A DNA stretch of 64,000 nucleotides from Thiocapsa marina 5811 (GTDB lineage: Bacteria > Pseudomonadota > Gammaproteobacteria > Chromatiales > Chromatiaceae), in the NCBI RefSeq assembly GCF_000223985.1, contig NZ_AFWV01000013.1, positions 1-64,000 on the forward strand, written 5' to 3'. The notes under the pieces were generated by a model that saw only the letters and a program-made list of their open reading frames with translations, made no database searches and was not told the DNA's origin. Shown here one piece after another: positions 43,993 to 52,813 of the stretch (the stretch's first letter is position 1; every line of letters begins with the position of its first letter). The translations under genes were made by a program, and so were the position numbers.

Positions 43993-45666
43993 ATGAGCGA
44001 CACCGTCGAGACGCCACGCACCAACTTCATCCGCCAGATCATCGAGGCCGATCTGGCCGCCGGCAAGCATGCGCGAATCGTCACGCGCTTTCCTCCGGAG
44101 CCGAACGGTTATCTGCATATCGGGCACGCCAAGTCCATCGTCCTGAACTTCGGGCTTGCACAGACGTTCGGCGGGACCTGCAACCTGCGCTTCGACGACA
44201 CCAATCCGCACAAGGAGAACGTCGAGTTCGTCGACTCCATCAAGGCCGACGTGCGTTGGCTCGGATTCGACTGGGGCGATCGGGTCTATTTCGCGTCCGA
44301 TTATTTCGAGCAGCTCTACGCATTCGCCATCGAGCTGATCGAGAAGAGATTGGCTTACGTCTGCGACCTGAACGCCGAGGAGACGCGCAGCTATCGCGGG
44401 ACCCTGACCGAGCCCGGCCGGGACAGCCCCTATCGCGATCGCACGGTCGAGGAGAATCTGGACCTCTTCAAACGGATGCGCGCCGGCGAGTTCCCGGACG
44501 GCGCCCGTACCCTGCGTGCGCGCATCGACATGGCCTCCCCGAACATCAACCTGCGAGACCCGGTGCTCTATCGCATCAAGCACGGGGTCGTCCATCATCA
44601 GACCGGCTCCGCCTGGTGCCTCTATCCGACCTACGACTACACCCATCCCATCTCCGACGCACTGGAAGGCATCACGCACTCGCTGTGCACGCTCGAGTTC
44701 GAGGACCATCGCCCGCTCTACGACTGGTGCGTGAACAACGTCTCGGTGCCCTGCAAACCGCGCCAGATCGAGTTCAGCCGGCTGAATCTCGAATATACCG
44801 TCATGAGCAAGCGGCGCCTCACCGAGTTGGTCGGCGAGCGTCATGTCCACGGCTGGGACGACCCGCGCATGCCGACCGTCGCCGGACTGCGGCGTCGCGG
44901 CTACACGCCGGGTGCGATCCGTGACTTCTGCGAGCGGGTGGGGGTGACCAAGTCCGACAATCTTGTGGAAATGGCCCTGCTCGAAAGCACCATCCGCGAC
45001 GACCTGGATGCGACGGCGCCGCGTCGGATGGCCGTGCTGCGTCCGCTGAAGGTGGTCATCACAAACTATCCGGAGGGCCGAACCGAGTCGATCGAGGCGC
45101 GCAATCATCCCAAGGACGAGACACTGGGTCTGCGTGCGGTCCCGTTCGGGCGAGAGCTCTATATCGACCGGACGGACTTCGAGGAGATCCCGCCCAAGGG
45201 CTTCAAGCGTCTGATTCCGGGCGGCGAGGTGCGACTGCGCAACGCCTACGTGATCCGCTGCGAGGAGGTTGTGAAGGATGCCGACGGCGAGATCGTCGAG
45301 CTTCGGGTCAGTGCCGATCTGGACACCCTCGGCCGCAACCCCGAAGACCGCAAGGTGAAGGGCGTCATCCATTGGGTGTCGGCCGACCATGGGGTGCGGG
45401 CCGAGGTCAGGCTCTACGATCGGCTGTTCCGTGTCGCGGTCCCGGGCGCCGGCGGCGCGGATTTTCGGACCGACATCAACCCCGATTCATTGCAGATCCT
45501 CAGCGACGCCGTCCTCGAGCCGGCCTTGCAGGGCGCCGAGGCGGGCACGCGTTTTCAGTTCGAGCGCGAGGGCTACTTCGTCGTCGACACCGATTCGACG
45601 CCCGAGCGACCGGTCTTCAACCTCACCGTCGGGCTCCGCGATACTTGGGGCAAGAGCCGGTCATGA
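43993..45666 (+). CDS. glnS: Glutaminyl-tRNA synthetase
   Basis: Charges tRNA-Gln. The 557-residue enzyme is of usual length, with class I signatures [14 protein letters not shown] near residue 37 and the KMSKS variant VMSKRRL near 272. C-terminal beta-barrel anticodon-binding domains end in [12 protein letters not shown]. The ATG at 43993 directly follows repeat copy E; no separate SD stronger than AAGAG is visible, so the repeat end may be part of the leader. The stop overlaps the next gene's start (ATGA). Confidence 0.96.
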   Translation: MSDTVETPRTNFIRQIIEADLAAGKHARIVTRFPPEPNGYLHIGHAKSIVLNFGLAQTFGGTCNLRFDDTNPHKENVEFVDSIKADVRWLGFDWGDRVYFASDYFEQLYAFAIELIEKRLAYVCDLNAEETRSYRGTLTEPGRDSPYRDRTVEENLDLFKRMRAGEFPDGARTLRARIDMASPNINLRDPVLYRIKHGVVHHQTGSAWCLYPTYDYTHPISDALEGITHSLCTLEFEDHRPLYDWCVNNVSVPCKPRQIEFSRLNLEYTVMSKRRLTELVGERHVHGWDDPRMPTVAGLRRRGYTPGAIRDFCERVGVTKSDNLVEMALLESTIRDDLDATAPRRMAVLRPLKVVITNYPEGRTESIEARNHPKDETLGLRAVPFGRELYIDRTDFEEIPPKGFKRLIPGGEVRLRNAYVIRCEEVVKDADGEIVELRVSADLDTLGRNPEDRKVKGVIHWVSADHGVRAEVRLYDRLFRVAVPGAGGADFRTDINPDSLQILSDAVLEPALQGAEAGTRFQFEREGYFVVDTDSTPERPVFNLTVGLRDTWGKSRS

Positions 45667-46244
45667 CCGACGCGCGCGACGATCTCGATGCCGCTTCTGC
45701 CGGGATTCCCTGGCACGAGCGCCGCGCCGCGGATCTCGGGCTGCGTCTCTACGCCTCCTTCGTCTCCCCGGCGGCGATCCTGCGGGCGTTCCGGCGCGAC
45801 GCTCTGCAGGCCAGAACACTCGCTCAAGGTCTCTCGGAGGAGCAGGGGCGGGCTCGGGTGAGGATCGTGCGTTTTCCGGGGATCGAGGAAAGCAGCCGCG
45901 ACTGGTCCGTCTACATGACGCTCGACCATCTCGTCATGGTCAACACCGCGGTGATGGTCCTGATCCACGCGATCTGCACCGATCACAATCATGGCGCCGA
46001 GATCGGTCTGGAGGACGTCCGGCCGCACGATGATGCCGGGCCGGACCGGATTGTTGCGTTGGAAGCGGCGGTCGAGCGTTACACGGATGTGATCCAGCGA
46101 CTGGGCACGCTGCGCTCGCGCGAGCGCCACCCGCATCCTTGGTTCGGTCCGCTCAATGCACGTCAGTGGCACGCCGTTGCCGCGATTCACAATCGAACGC
46201 ATCGTGCGCAGATCGAAAAGATCCTGCGGCGCATCCAATCATGA
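45663..46244 (+). CDS. DinB-like/DUF1569-type protein
   Basis: A 193-residue protein with a likely four-helix DinB fold. Candidate metal-binding His residues lie in [19 protein letters not shown] and the C-terminal [27 protein letters not shown] spacing, as in DUF1569. The activity is unknown; relatives include thiol-dependent transferases. It overlaps both neighbours by ATGA junctions (glnS before, uracil-DNA glycosylase after), so the three genes form one translational unit. Confidence 0.75.
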   Translation: MTDARDDLDAASAGIPWHERRAADLGLRLYASFVSPAAILRAFRRDALQARTLAQGLSEEQGRARVRIVRFPGIEESSRDWSVYMTLDHLVMVNTAVMVLIHAICTDHNHGAEIGLEDVRPHDDAGPDRIVALEAAVERYTDVIQRLGTLRSRERHPHPWFGPLNARQWHAVAAIHNRTHRAQIEKILRRIQS

Positions 46245-46918
46245 CGACGGATACGCACACGCGCGGCGCCGGCGCCCTCGTGCACCTGTATCGCGATCTC
46301 GTCGACTGTCGGCGCTGTCCGGGTATGCAGGGGCCTCCCGTGCACGGTCAGGCCGTCATCTCGCCGGTCATGATGGTCGGTCAGGCCCCGGGCACGCGTG
46401 AGATCCTGCAGGGCATCCCGTTTTGTTGGACCGCGGGAAAGACGCTCTTTCGTTGGTTCGAATCCATCGGGATCGACGAGCCGACCTTCCGCAGCCGTGC
46501 CCTCATGAGCGCGGTCTGCCGCTGCTTTCCCGGCAAAGCCCCGAAAGGCGGCGACCGGGTCCCCGATGCCGCGGAGGTGGAGCGATGCAGCGGCTGGTGG
46601 CGAACGGAGGTCGAGCTCGCGCAGCCCCGACTGATCATTCCGGTCGGCAAGCTCGCTATCGTTCAGTTCATGGCGTCCAAGCGTCTGAACGATGTCGTCG
46701 GAGCCCAATGGTCCTATCGCTCGCCGAGCGGTTTGGAGGCCGACCTCATCCCGCTCCCGCATCCATCGGGAGCCTCGACCTGGTTCAAGATGGAGCCGGG
46801 CAAGACGTTGCTCGCGAGAGCGCTGGCGCTGATCGACGCGCACTCGGCCTGGCAAGAGATTCGGGCGTCTTCTCCTATGGAGCAGACATCCCGTGCCGGT
46901 CGGATCGGCGCAGCCTGA
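46241..46918 (+). CDS. Uracil-DNA glycosylase superfamily protein (FeS type)
   Basis: Base-excision repair enzyme of the family 4/5 type. The 225-residue protein has CRRC near residue 23 and CRC near residue 87 as probable [4Fe-4S] ligands, motif A GQAPGTREILQGIPF near 47, and motif B in PHPSGASTW near 175. The aromatic after GIPF is Cys-Trp rather than the usual Val-Gly, so substrate range may differ. It overlaps the DinB-like gene (ATGA) and is followed by repeat copy F. Confidence 0.85.
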   Translation: MTTDTHTRGAGALVHLYRDLVDCRRCPGMQGPPVHGQAVISPVMMVGQAPGTREILQGIPFCWTAGKTLFRWFESIGIDEPTFRSRALMSAVCRCFPGKAPKGGDRVPDAAEVERCSGWWRTEVELAQPRLIIPVGKLAIVQFMASKRLNDVVGAQWSYRSPSGLEADLIPLPHPSGASTWFKMEPGKTLLARALALIDAHSAWQEIRASSPMEQTSRAGRIGAA

Positions 46919-46955
46919 TGCAGGACTCGGTCGTGTCGTCGCGTCGCGATCGGTC

Positions 46956-47147
46956 TAAACCGCGTTCAGAGCGAGATGCTTATTTGCGAGTGCGCACCAC
47001 GTTTGGTGCATCCACAACGCTTGGCGATAACGCGTTTTAAAATAACATATTTTTTAGAATCTTAAACCGCGCCGACTCCAGCGGTCGACACGTCTGCCGG
47101 GGCCGATCCCATCCAAAAACGTCGCATACCGCGCTGGGCGCGGTTTA
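46956..47147 (+). repeat. Two-module TAAACCGCG repeat, copy F
   Basis: Complete plus-oriented copy of 192 bp: left module 46956-47039, spacer 47040-47062 with CATATTTTTT, right module 47063-47147. It lies 69 bp before the frmA start. Copy G follows frmA in the same orientation, so frmA is flanked by direct repeats. Confidence 0.93.
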
Positions 47148-47216
47148 ATGCGGGAACACTCGATTGCGCGTCGCGCCCGCGGCGCCACCTTCCGCCGATC
47201 ACCACCGGAGAGAACC

Positions 47217-48326
47217 ATGAAAGCACGCGCCGCCGTCGCCTGGGAGCCCGCGAAGCCTCTGTCCATCGAAGAGATCGATGTCGAGGGTCCGAAGGAGGGC
47301 GAGGTGTTGCTCAAGGTCATCGCCTCGGGCGTCTGCCATACGGACGCCTTCACGCTGTCCGGGCAGGATCCGGAGGGTGCCTTCCCTTGCGTGCTCGGAC
47401 ACGAAGGCGGATGCGAGGTGGTGGAGTGCGGGCCGGGCGTGAAGGGTCTGAAGCCGGGCGATCACGTCATCCCGCTCTACATCCCGGAGTGCGGCGACTG
47501 TGAATACTGTCACTCGACCAAGTCCAACCTCTGCCAATCCATCGCCTCGACGGTGTGGACCGGCTACATGCCGGACGGGACACGTCGCTTCTCGCACAAG
47601 GGCAAGCCGATCTTCCATTACATGGGCTGCTCGACCTTCTCCGAATATACGGTCGTGCCCGAGATCGCCTTGGCGAAGATCAACCCCGCCGCACCGCTCG
47701 ATAAGGTCTGCCTGCTCGGCTGCGGAATCACGACCGGCATCGGTGCGGTTTTGAACACGGCCAAGGTGGAGGCCGGATCGACGGTCGCGGTCTTCGGACT
47801 CGGCGGGATCGGCCTCTCCGTCATCCAGGGCGCCGTGATGGCGAAGGCGGCCCGCATCATCGGCATCGACCTGAATCCGGCCAAATTCGAGATGGCGCGT
47901 CAGCTCGGCGCCACCGACTGTATCAACCCGAGGGATCTCACCGGCAGCGTCACCGAGGCCATCGTCGAGATGACCCGGGGCGGCGTGGACTACTCCTTCG
48001 AGTGCATCGGCAACGTGGACGTGATGCGACAGGCGCTCGAGTGCTGCCGCATGGGATGGGGCGTGTCCACCATCATCGGCGTGGCGGGTGGCGGTCAGGA
48101 GATCCGGACACGGCCGTTTCAGCTCGTGACCGGCCGCACCTGGAAGGGCAGCGCCTTCGGCGGCGTCAAGGGTCGCAGCCAACTGCCCGGCTATGTCGAG
48201 CAATATCTCGCCGGAGAGATCGAGGTGGACCGGATGGTGACCCACACGATGCCGCTGGAGGACATCAACCGCGCATTCGATCTCATGCACAGCGGCGAGA
48301 GCATTCGCTCCGTGATCCTGTTCTAA
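47217..48326 (+). CDS. frmA: S-(hydroxymethyl)glutathione dehydrogenase / class III alcohol dehydrogenase
   Basis: Oxidises the glutathione adduct of formaldehyde with NAD. The 369-residue zinc MDR protein has catalytic zinc ligands in GVCHTDAF and GHEGG, and the structural zinc cysteines in [15 protein letters not shown]. The Rossmann motif is [12 protein letters not shown], and GVAGGGQEI and SAFGGVKGR are typical of class III. GGAG lies 7 nt upstream of ATG 47217. Its TAA stop (48324-48326) is the first three bases of repeat copy G. It works with fghA just downstream. Confidence 0.96.
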   Translation: MKARAAVAWEPAKPLSIEEIDVEGPKEGEVLLKVIASGVCHTDAFTLSGQDPEGAFPCVLGHEGGCEVVECGPGVKGLKPGDHVIPLYIPECGDCEYCHSTKSNLCQSIASTVWTGYMPDGTRRFSHKGKPIFHYMGCSTFSEYTVVPEIALAKINPAAPLDKVCLLGCGITTGIGAVLNTAKVEAGSTVAVFGLGGIGLSVIQGAVMAKAARIIGIDLNPAKFEMARQLGATDCINPRDLTGSVTEAIVEMTRGGVDYSFECIGNVDVMRQALECCRMGWGVSTIIGVAGGGQEIRTRPFQLVTGRTWKGSAFGGVKGRSQLPGYVEQYLAGEIEVDRMVTHTMPLEDINRAFDLMHSGESIRSVILF

Positions 48327-48517
48327 ACCGCGTCCAGAGCGACATGCGTCAGTTTTCATTCTGCGTTTGGCTTCGGAGATGTCCTCGACGCCGGTGAGAC
48401 GCGGTTTAGAATTTAATATTTTTTAAGACTTTAAACCGCGCCAGCTCCGACAGTCGTCGGGGCTGGCGCGGCCAAGTCATTCCAACACATCACGCACACC
48501 GCACCGGGCGCGGTTTA
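48324..48517 (+). repeat. Two-module TAAACCGCG repeat, copy G, inside the frmA-fghA pair
   Basis: Complete copy of 194 bp: left module 48324-48408, spacer 48409-48431 with AATATTTTTTAA, right module 48432-48517. Its first TAA is the stop codon of frmA. Its last base begins the AAGGAGG (48517-48523) that serves as SD of fghA. It fills almost the whole intergenic space. Confidence 0.93.
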
Positions 48518-48528
48518 AGGAGGTCACG

Positions 48529-49374
48529 ATGGAGCGCATCGAACGCATTCGCGAATTCGACGGCTGGTTGGAGCGCTATACCCATGACTCCGCCGTCTGC
48601 AACTGCCGCATGACCTTCTCGGTCTACCTGCCCCCGCAGGCCGAGGCCGCTGCGGTGCCGACGGTTTATTTCCTCTCCGGGCTGACCTGCACCGACGACA
48701 ACGTCCGGGTCAAGGCCGGTGCCCAGCGCTATGCCGCCGAGCTGGGTCTGGCGCTTGTGATGCCGGACACCAGTCCGCGCGGCGAGCAGGTGGCCGACGC
48801 ACCGGACCGATACGATCTGGGACAGGGCGCCGGTTTCTACGTCAACGCCGCGCGTGAGCCTTGGGCCGCGCACTATCGGATGTTCGACTACGTGAATCTG
48901 GAGCTGCCGGCCTTGGTGGAGCGCGAGCTGCCGGTCATCCCGGGGCGGCGCTCCATCACCGGCCATTCGATGGGCGGGCATGGCGCCCTGATCAGTGCGC
49001 TGAAGAACCCCGGCCTCTACCGATCGGTGTCCGCCTTCGCGCCCATCTGCAACCCGGTCGAATCCGGCTGGGGTCGCGGTTGCTTCGCCGCCTATCTGGG
49101 CGACGATCCGGCGAGCTGGAAGGACTGGGACGCCACCGAGTTGATCCGCGCCGGTGCCGAGCCCATGCCCTTATTCATCGATCAGGGCACCGACGACGAG
49201 TTCCTGCTCGAAGGCCATCTCAGACCCGAGGCCTTGTCGCAAGCCTGCAAGGAACGCGGCATCCCGTTGATCCTGAGGATGCAGCCCGACTACGATCACA
49301 GCTATCACTTCATCGCGACCTTTATCGGGGAGCATTTGGCCTATCATGCTCGCGCCCTGACGGCCCGGAGCTGA
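48529..49374 (+). CDS. fghA: S-formylglutathione hydrolase
   Basis: Second enzyme of glutathione-dependent formaldehyde detoxification; it releases formate. The 281-residue esterase-D-family protein has nucleophile motif GHSMGGHGA (Ser near residue 146), the acid in DQGTDDEFL and the His in DYDHSYHFI. FLSGLTCTDDN near residue 50 is typical. A strong AAGGAGG lies 5 nt upstream of ATG 48529. It is separated from frmA only by repeat copy G. Confidence 0.96.
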   Translation: MERIERIREFDGWLERYTHDSAVCNCRMTFSVYLPPQAEAAAVPTVYFLSGLTCTDDNVRVKAGAQRYAAELGLALVMPDTSPRGEQVADAPDRYDLGQGAGFYVNAAREPWAAHYRMFDYVNLELPALVERELPVIPGRRSITGHSMGGHGALISALKNPGLYRSVSAFAPICNPVESGWGRGCFAAYLGDDPASWKDWDATELIRAGAEPMPLFIDQGTDDEFLLEGHLRPEALSQACKERGIPLILRMQPDYDHSYHFIATFIGEHLAYHARALTARS

Positions 49375-49403
49375 GCGTGCGCGTGCGACCGATCAGCCGC
49401 GCG

Positions 49404-50099
49404 TCATAGCCCGCCGACGCGCACGTAAATCAGACATCCCGCATCGGAAAAGGGGGTATGTTGGCTCATGTGCGGACTGCGGATCCAGGTCCCTTTCGGA
49501 TAGCGGCCGTGCTCGTCGGCGAATTCGCCCTCGAGCACCAGGATCTCCTCGCCGCCCCAATGCGTGTGGCGCTGGAAGTGCGTCCCGGGTGCCCACCGCA
49601 CCAGCGCGACGCTCTGCGGATAGCCGTCCTGCGAATACAGGGGGCGTACCTCGAGCCCGTCCACGAGTCCGGGTCGCCAACTGTCCCTCGCGATCGTGTC
49701 CTCGACCAGCCGCGGCCGATCCAGTCCCGGATACTGGCGCAGCCTCACGAACAGGGTGCAGCCGGTCTGCGAACGCGGTGAATGTCGACTGCCGTGGGGG
49801 TTCATCAGGAAGGTCCCGGCCGGGTAGTCGCCGTGCTCGTCGGAGAAGATCCCGTCCAGCACCAGGATCTCCTCGCCCTCCGGATGGGCGTGCTCCGGAA
49901 AGGCCCCGCCGGGAGCATAGCGCACCAGGCTGGTTACGGGGCCCGACTCGCCCCCCTCTCGGTACAGCGGCTTACGCGAGACGGTGCCGCTCGGGCTGGA
50001 CTCCCAGGGCATCGAGCTCGTCTCGACCACCACGCGCTGAGACGTGTCGGCGTTGACGTCGGCCAGGGCCGGGGGGCGCGTGGTCTTTAGGGTGTGCAT
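49404..50099 (-). CDS. Two-domain cupin protein (ChrR-like cupin)
   Basis: A 231-residue protein with two tandem cupin domains. The first has YAPGGAFPEHAHPEGEE (His-x-His-x4-Glu type metal site near residue 75) and the second WAPGTHFQRHTHWGGEE near residue 175. They resemble the C-terminal cupin of ChrR anti-sigma factors, but the zinc-binding N-terminal part is missing. A role in redox or reactive-species handling is possible. ATG 50099 with GGAAG 5 nt upstream is chosen; other ATG codons lie just upstream. Confidence 0.85.
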   Translation of the reverse strand: MHTLKTTRPPALADVNADTSQRVVVETSSMPWESSPSGTVSRKPLYREGGESGPVTSLVRYAPGGAFPEHAHPEGEEILVLDGIFSDEHGDYPAGTFLMNPHGSRHSPRSQTGCTLFVRLRQYPGLDRPRLVEDTIARDSWRPGLVDGLEVRPLYSQDGYPQSVALVRWAPGTHFQRHTHWGGEEILVLEGEFADEHGRYPKGTWIRSPHMSQHTPFSDAGCLIYVRVGGL

Positions 50100-50334
50100 G
50101 CTGACTTCCATCATCAAAGCGCGGATCGGTCGGAGGGTATCGGCGTCGCCGACGAGTAGATTGCGGCGGTCGACGCCCTCCTCAACGGACCCGCGAGGCC
50201 AAGAACCTCATCCGTTTCGATCGCATGACCTCTGTCTTCGCGAGGCCGTGCACGATTGCGACTTGGATTGACGGCACGGGACCCGATCTCCGAGGCCATC
50301 CAACGTGAGCAGTTTTGATAAGGAGCCTCTAACC

Positions 50335-50772
50335 ATGTCCGTTCTACGATCCGTCCGCCACAATACAGTCGTCGTACTCGCGGCGCTCTCTCTGATCGGC
50401 TGCGTGGCGCAAGCCGATGCGACCCTCACCGCGACCGAGGCGATGGAGAAGGCTCGCGCCGGCGAGATCACATTCATCGACATCCGCACCCCGCCCGAAT
50501 GGCGACAGACCGGGGTTGCGGAAGGTGCGCTCACGATCGACATGACCGCGCCGACCTTCGTGCAGGACGTTCTGAAGGCCGTCGATGGTGATCGGAACGC
50601 CCCCATCGTGCTCATTTGCCGCACCGGAAACCGGACCGGCTACACTCGAGACGCGCTCGAAAAGCTCGGGTTTACCAACGTCTCGCATGTCGCGGAGGGC
50701 ATGGCGGGCAGCAAGGCCGGTCCCGGCTGGGTGCGCCGAGGGTTGCCGGTGGAAAGCTGCAAGACCTGCTGA
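50335..50772 (+). CDS. Exported single-domain rhodanese
   Basis: A 145-residue sulfurtransferase-like protein. A signal segment with lipobox-like LSLIGCVAQA (Cys near residue 23) suggests export, possibly as a lipoprotein. The rhodanese domain has FIDIRTPPEWRQTG and the active-site loop CRTGNRTG with catalytic Cys near residue 100. It ends SCKTC. AAGGAG lies 9 nt before the ATG at 50335. It stands between divergent and convergent genes, so it is likely transcribed alone. Confidence 0.88.
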   Translation: MSVLRSVRHNTVVVLAALSLIGCVAQADATLTATEAMEKARAGEITFIDIRTPPEWRQTGVAEGALTIDMTAPTFVQDVLKAVDGDRNAPIVLICRTGNRTGYTRDALEKLGFTNVSHVAEGMAGSKAGPGWVRRGLPVESCKTC

Positions 50773-50807
50773 GGAACCGGGCCGGTGGAGAGCTTTCGGG
50801 GCGGGCG

Positions 50808-51740
50808 CTAACGGACGTGCCGATCCGCCCGTCCGTCCGATTTCCGCAATCGGATGCCGTTGGCTAGAGCGATGCCCGCGCCGACCATCAGTCCGCCGAT
50901 CAGATGGTAGGCATGTAGCCGCTCACCGAGCAGCAGGACGGCGAGTCCGGCGCCGAAAACCGGGATCAGGTGCATGTACTGCCCGGTGCGATTCGGCCCC
51001 AACTCCGTCACGGCACGGTTCCAGAACACGTAGGCAAGCACTGACGGAAACACGGCCACGTAGCCGATCGCGGCGAGGTTGGTTGCGTTCGGCTCGAACC
51101 GATGCCCCGAGGCGAGATCCCAGATATAGAGTCCCGACAAGGGGATGAGGCCGATGGCGATGATCGCGGCAAGGAAGGTTTTGGGTTCCAGCTCGGCCGG
51201 ACGCCAGCGCAGGAAGACCGAATAGAGCGCCCAGTCCAGGCTTGCGGCGAGGATCCACAGGTCGCCTTGGTTGAGCTGCAGTTCACCGAATAGCCTGAAC
51301 CGACCTTCGATCGCGATGACGACCACCCCGGCAAGCGAAAGCAGGACTCCGATGACCTGTGTGATCCGCAGCGGGGCGCGGAAGAGCACGACGGACAACC
51401 CGATGATCACCACCGGCGTCACCGAGGTGAGCAGCACGCCGTTCGTTGCCGTGGTGTGCTGAAGGCCCAAGTAGGCAAAGGTGTTGTAGCCCGTGACCCC
51501 CAACAGGGCGAACAGCGTCAGCACGGCCCAATGGCGGCGCAGCAGAGCACGCTGTCGCCAAAGACCGGAGTACGCGAACGGCAGCAGAACGAGCAGCGCG
51601 ATTGCCCAGCGCCAAAAGGACAGGGCGATCGGAGGGATGTCAGCGCGCAGGGCTCTGGCCAACACGAAATTGCCGGCCCAAAACAGCGGCGGAAGCGCGG
51701 CCAAAAACCCGATCGGGATGAGCCGGCCGAGCGCGGTCAT
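50808..51740 (-). CDS. EamA/DMT superfamily transporter
   Basis: A 310-residue inner-membrane exporter with ten predicted helices in two EamA repeats (about residues 10-145 and 160-295). Visible are PPLFWAGNFVLARALR at the start, GLQHTTATNGVLLTSVTPV in the first repeat, and NRTGQYMHLIPVFGAGLAVLLLGE in the second. The substrate is unknown; relatives export amino acids and metabolites. ATG 51740 starts at the natural N-terminus; the longer frame is unsupported. Confidence 0.9.
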   Translation of the reverse strand: MTALGRLIPIGFLAALPPLFWAGNFVLARALRADIPPIALSFWRWAIALLVLLPFAYSGLWRQRALLRRHWAVLTLFALLGVTGYNTFAYLGLQHTTATNGVLLTSVTPVVIIGLSVVLFRAPLRITQVIGVLLSLAGVVVIAIEGRFRLFGELQLNQGDLWILAASLDWALYSVFLRWRPAELEPKTFLAAIIAIGLIPLSGLYIWDLASGHRFEPNATNLAAIGYVAVFPSVLAYVFWNRAVTELGPNRTGQYMHLIPVFGAGLAVLLLGERLHAYHLIGGLMVGAGIALANGIRLRKSDGRADRHVR

Positions 51741-51951
51741 CGGCCTGTGATCTGTTCGGGATCCCGGGATGCTGTCGACGGTCCGGCGATCAAACCAGGA
51801 TACGGAGTCGTGCGGCCGTAGGCCCGTTCGAGAACCGCCTGGCACACGCGATGGTTCATGCGTGAGCCGGGCTGATGACGGCCGACCTGCCCAAGCTCGA
51901 CGCCGAGGCCGAACCAACAGGTGCACCCGGCCCGGTTGTGGGCATCCCGCT

Positions 51952-52572
51952 TCAATCCTCCATGTTCCGAGGCCAGGGCGGGATTCGCCAATCCATGCTC
52001 AGTGCCAAGAGGCGCAGTCCGGTCGTGGTGCCGGCGCCGGCTATCACCGCCAGCCAAGGCTCTGCGCCGACGGCGTCGAAACCGATGAAGATCCAGCAGC
52101 CGACGAAGGCGCAGAGTGCATAGGGGCGATGATCCTGGAACACGACGGGGATCTCGTTGCAGAGCACGTCGCGCAACACCCCGCCGAAGACGCCCGTCAC
52201 GACACCCATCATGACGACGACGATGAGCGGCATCTCCGCAGCCATCGCCAGCGCAGCCCCCGAGACCGCAAACAGCCCCAGCCCAAGGGCATCCGTGAGG
52301 TTCATGACCCGATCCGCCCAGCGATGCCGCATCAAGCCGAGCAAGGGCGAGCCGATCACGGTCAGCCCCAAGACCAGCCACACATACTCCTGATGCTGTA
52401 CCCAGAAGAGCGGGCGGCGCTCGAGGAGGACGTCACGCAGCGTTCCGCCGCCGAACGCGGTGACGAAGGCGACCGTGAAGACCCCGACGATATCCATCCG
52501 CCGCCGCGCGGCCTCGATGAGGCCTGATATGGCGAAGGCGATGATGGCGCCGATTTCGATGATGGTCAGCAT
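51952..52572 (-). CDS. TRIC-like cation channel protein (UPF0126, YadS family)
   Basis: A 206-residue membrane protein with seven helices and the two-fold repeat of prokaryotic TRIC channels. Each half holds the signature FGGGTLRDVLL (residues about 40-50) and FGGVLRDVLCNEIP (about 128-141), the glycine-rich kinks expected near the K+-conducting pore. It is cytoplasmic-membrane located and precedes the EamA gene on the same strand, with a gap of about 210 bp. Confidence 0.9.
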   Translation of the reverse strand: MLTIIEIGAIIAFAISGLIEAARRRMDIVGVFTVAFVTAFGGGTLRDVLLERRPLFWVQHQEYVWLVLGLTVIGSPLLGLMRHRWADRVMNLTDALGLGLFAVSGAALAMAAEMPLIVVVMMGVVTGVFGGVLRDVLCNEIPVVFQDHRPYALCAFVGCWIFIGFDAVGAEPWLAVIAGAGTTTGLRLLALSMDWRIPPWPRNMED

Positions 52573-52761
52573 AAGCCTTTAATTCCGCCGGGCGACTCGC
52601 ACTGCCCGCCAGGGTCTGGACGCAATTCCCGCCGGATCCTTCCCTGAGGTTCGCCGACCCCTGAATCCAGTCCGGGATGCGTCCGGAGAAGCAGAGCTGA
52701 CCACAAAGAAAGACCTTCTGATCGTGCTTGCGCCTGTTCGGTCGGACATCAGCCTCATCAA

Positions 52762-52811
52762 GTCGATGATCCGATCCAAACAGATCCGCATACCGTGCCG
52801 GGCGCGGTTTA
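52762..52811 (+). repeat. TAAACCGCG repeat fragment, copy H
   Basis: Only the end of a right module remains: CCGATCCAAA, CGCATACCG and the terminal GGGCGCGGTTTA. It ends 2 bp beyond the ilvD stop, which reads the other way. The left part of the module is not recognisable. Confidence 0.7.
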
Positions 52812-52813
52812 GG

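Noticed and set aside
43866-44084. Small frames within repeat copies giving similar peptides (KPRPARYA... type)
   Set aside because: The similarity comes from the shared DNA repeat. The frames lack SD sequences and differ in length, so they are not a protein family.
43784-48517. Repeat modules read as a CRISPR array or as tandem satellites
   Set aside because: Units are far apart, lie between different genes, and have conserved module interiors rather than unique spacers of constant length. No cas genes are present.
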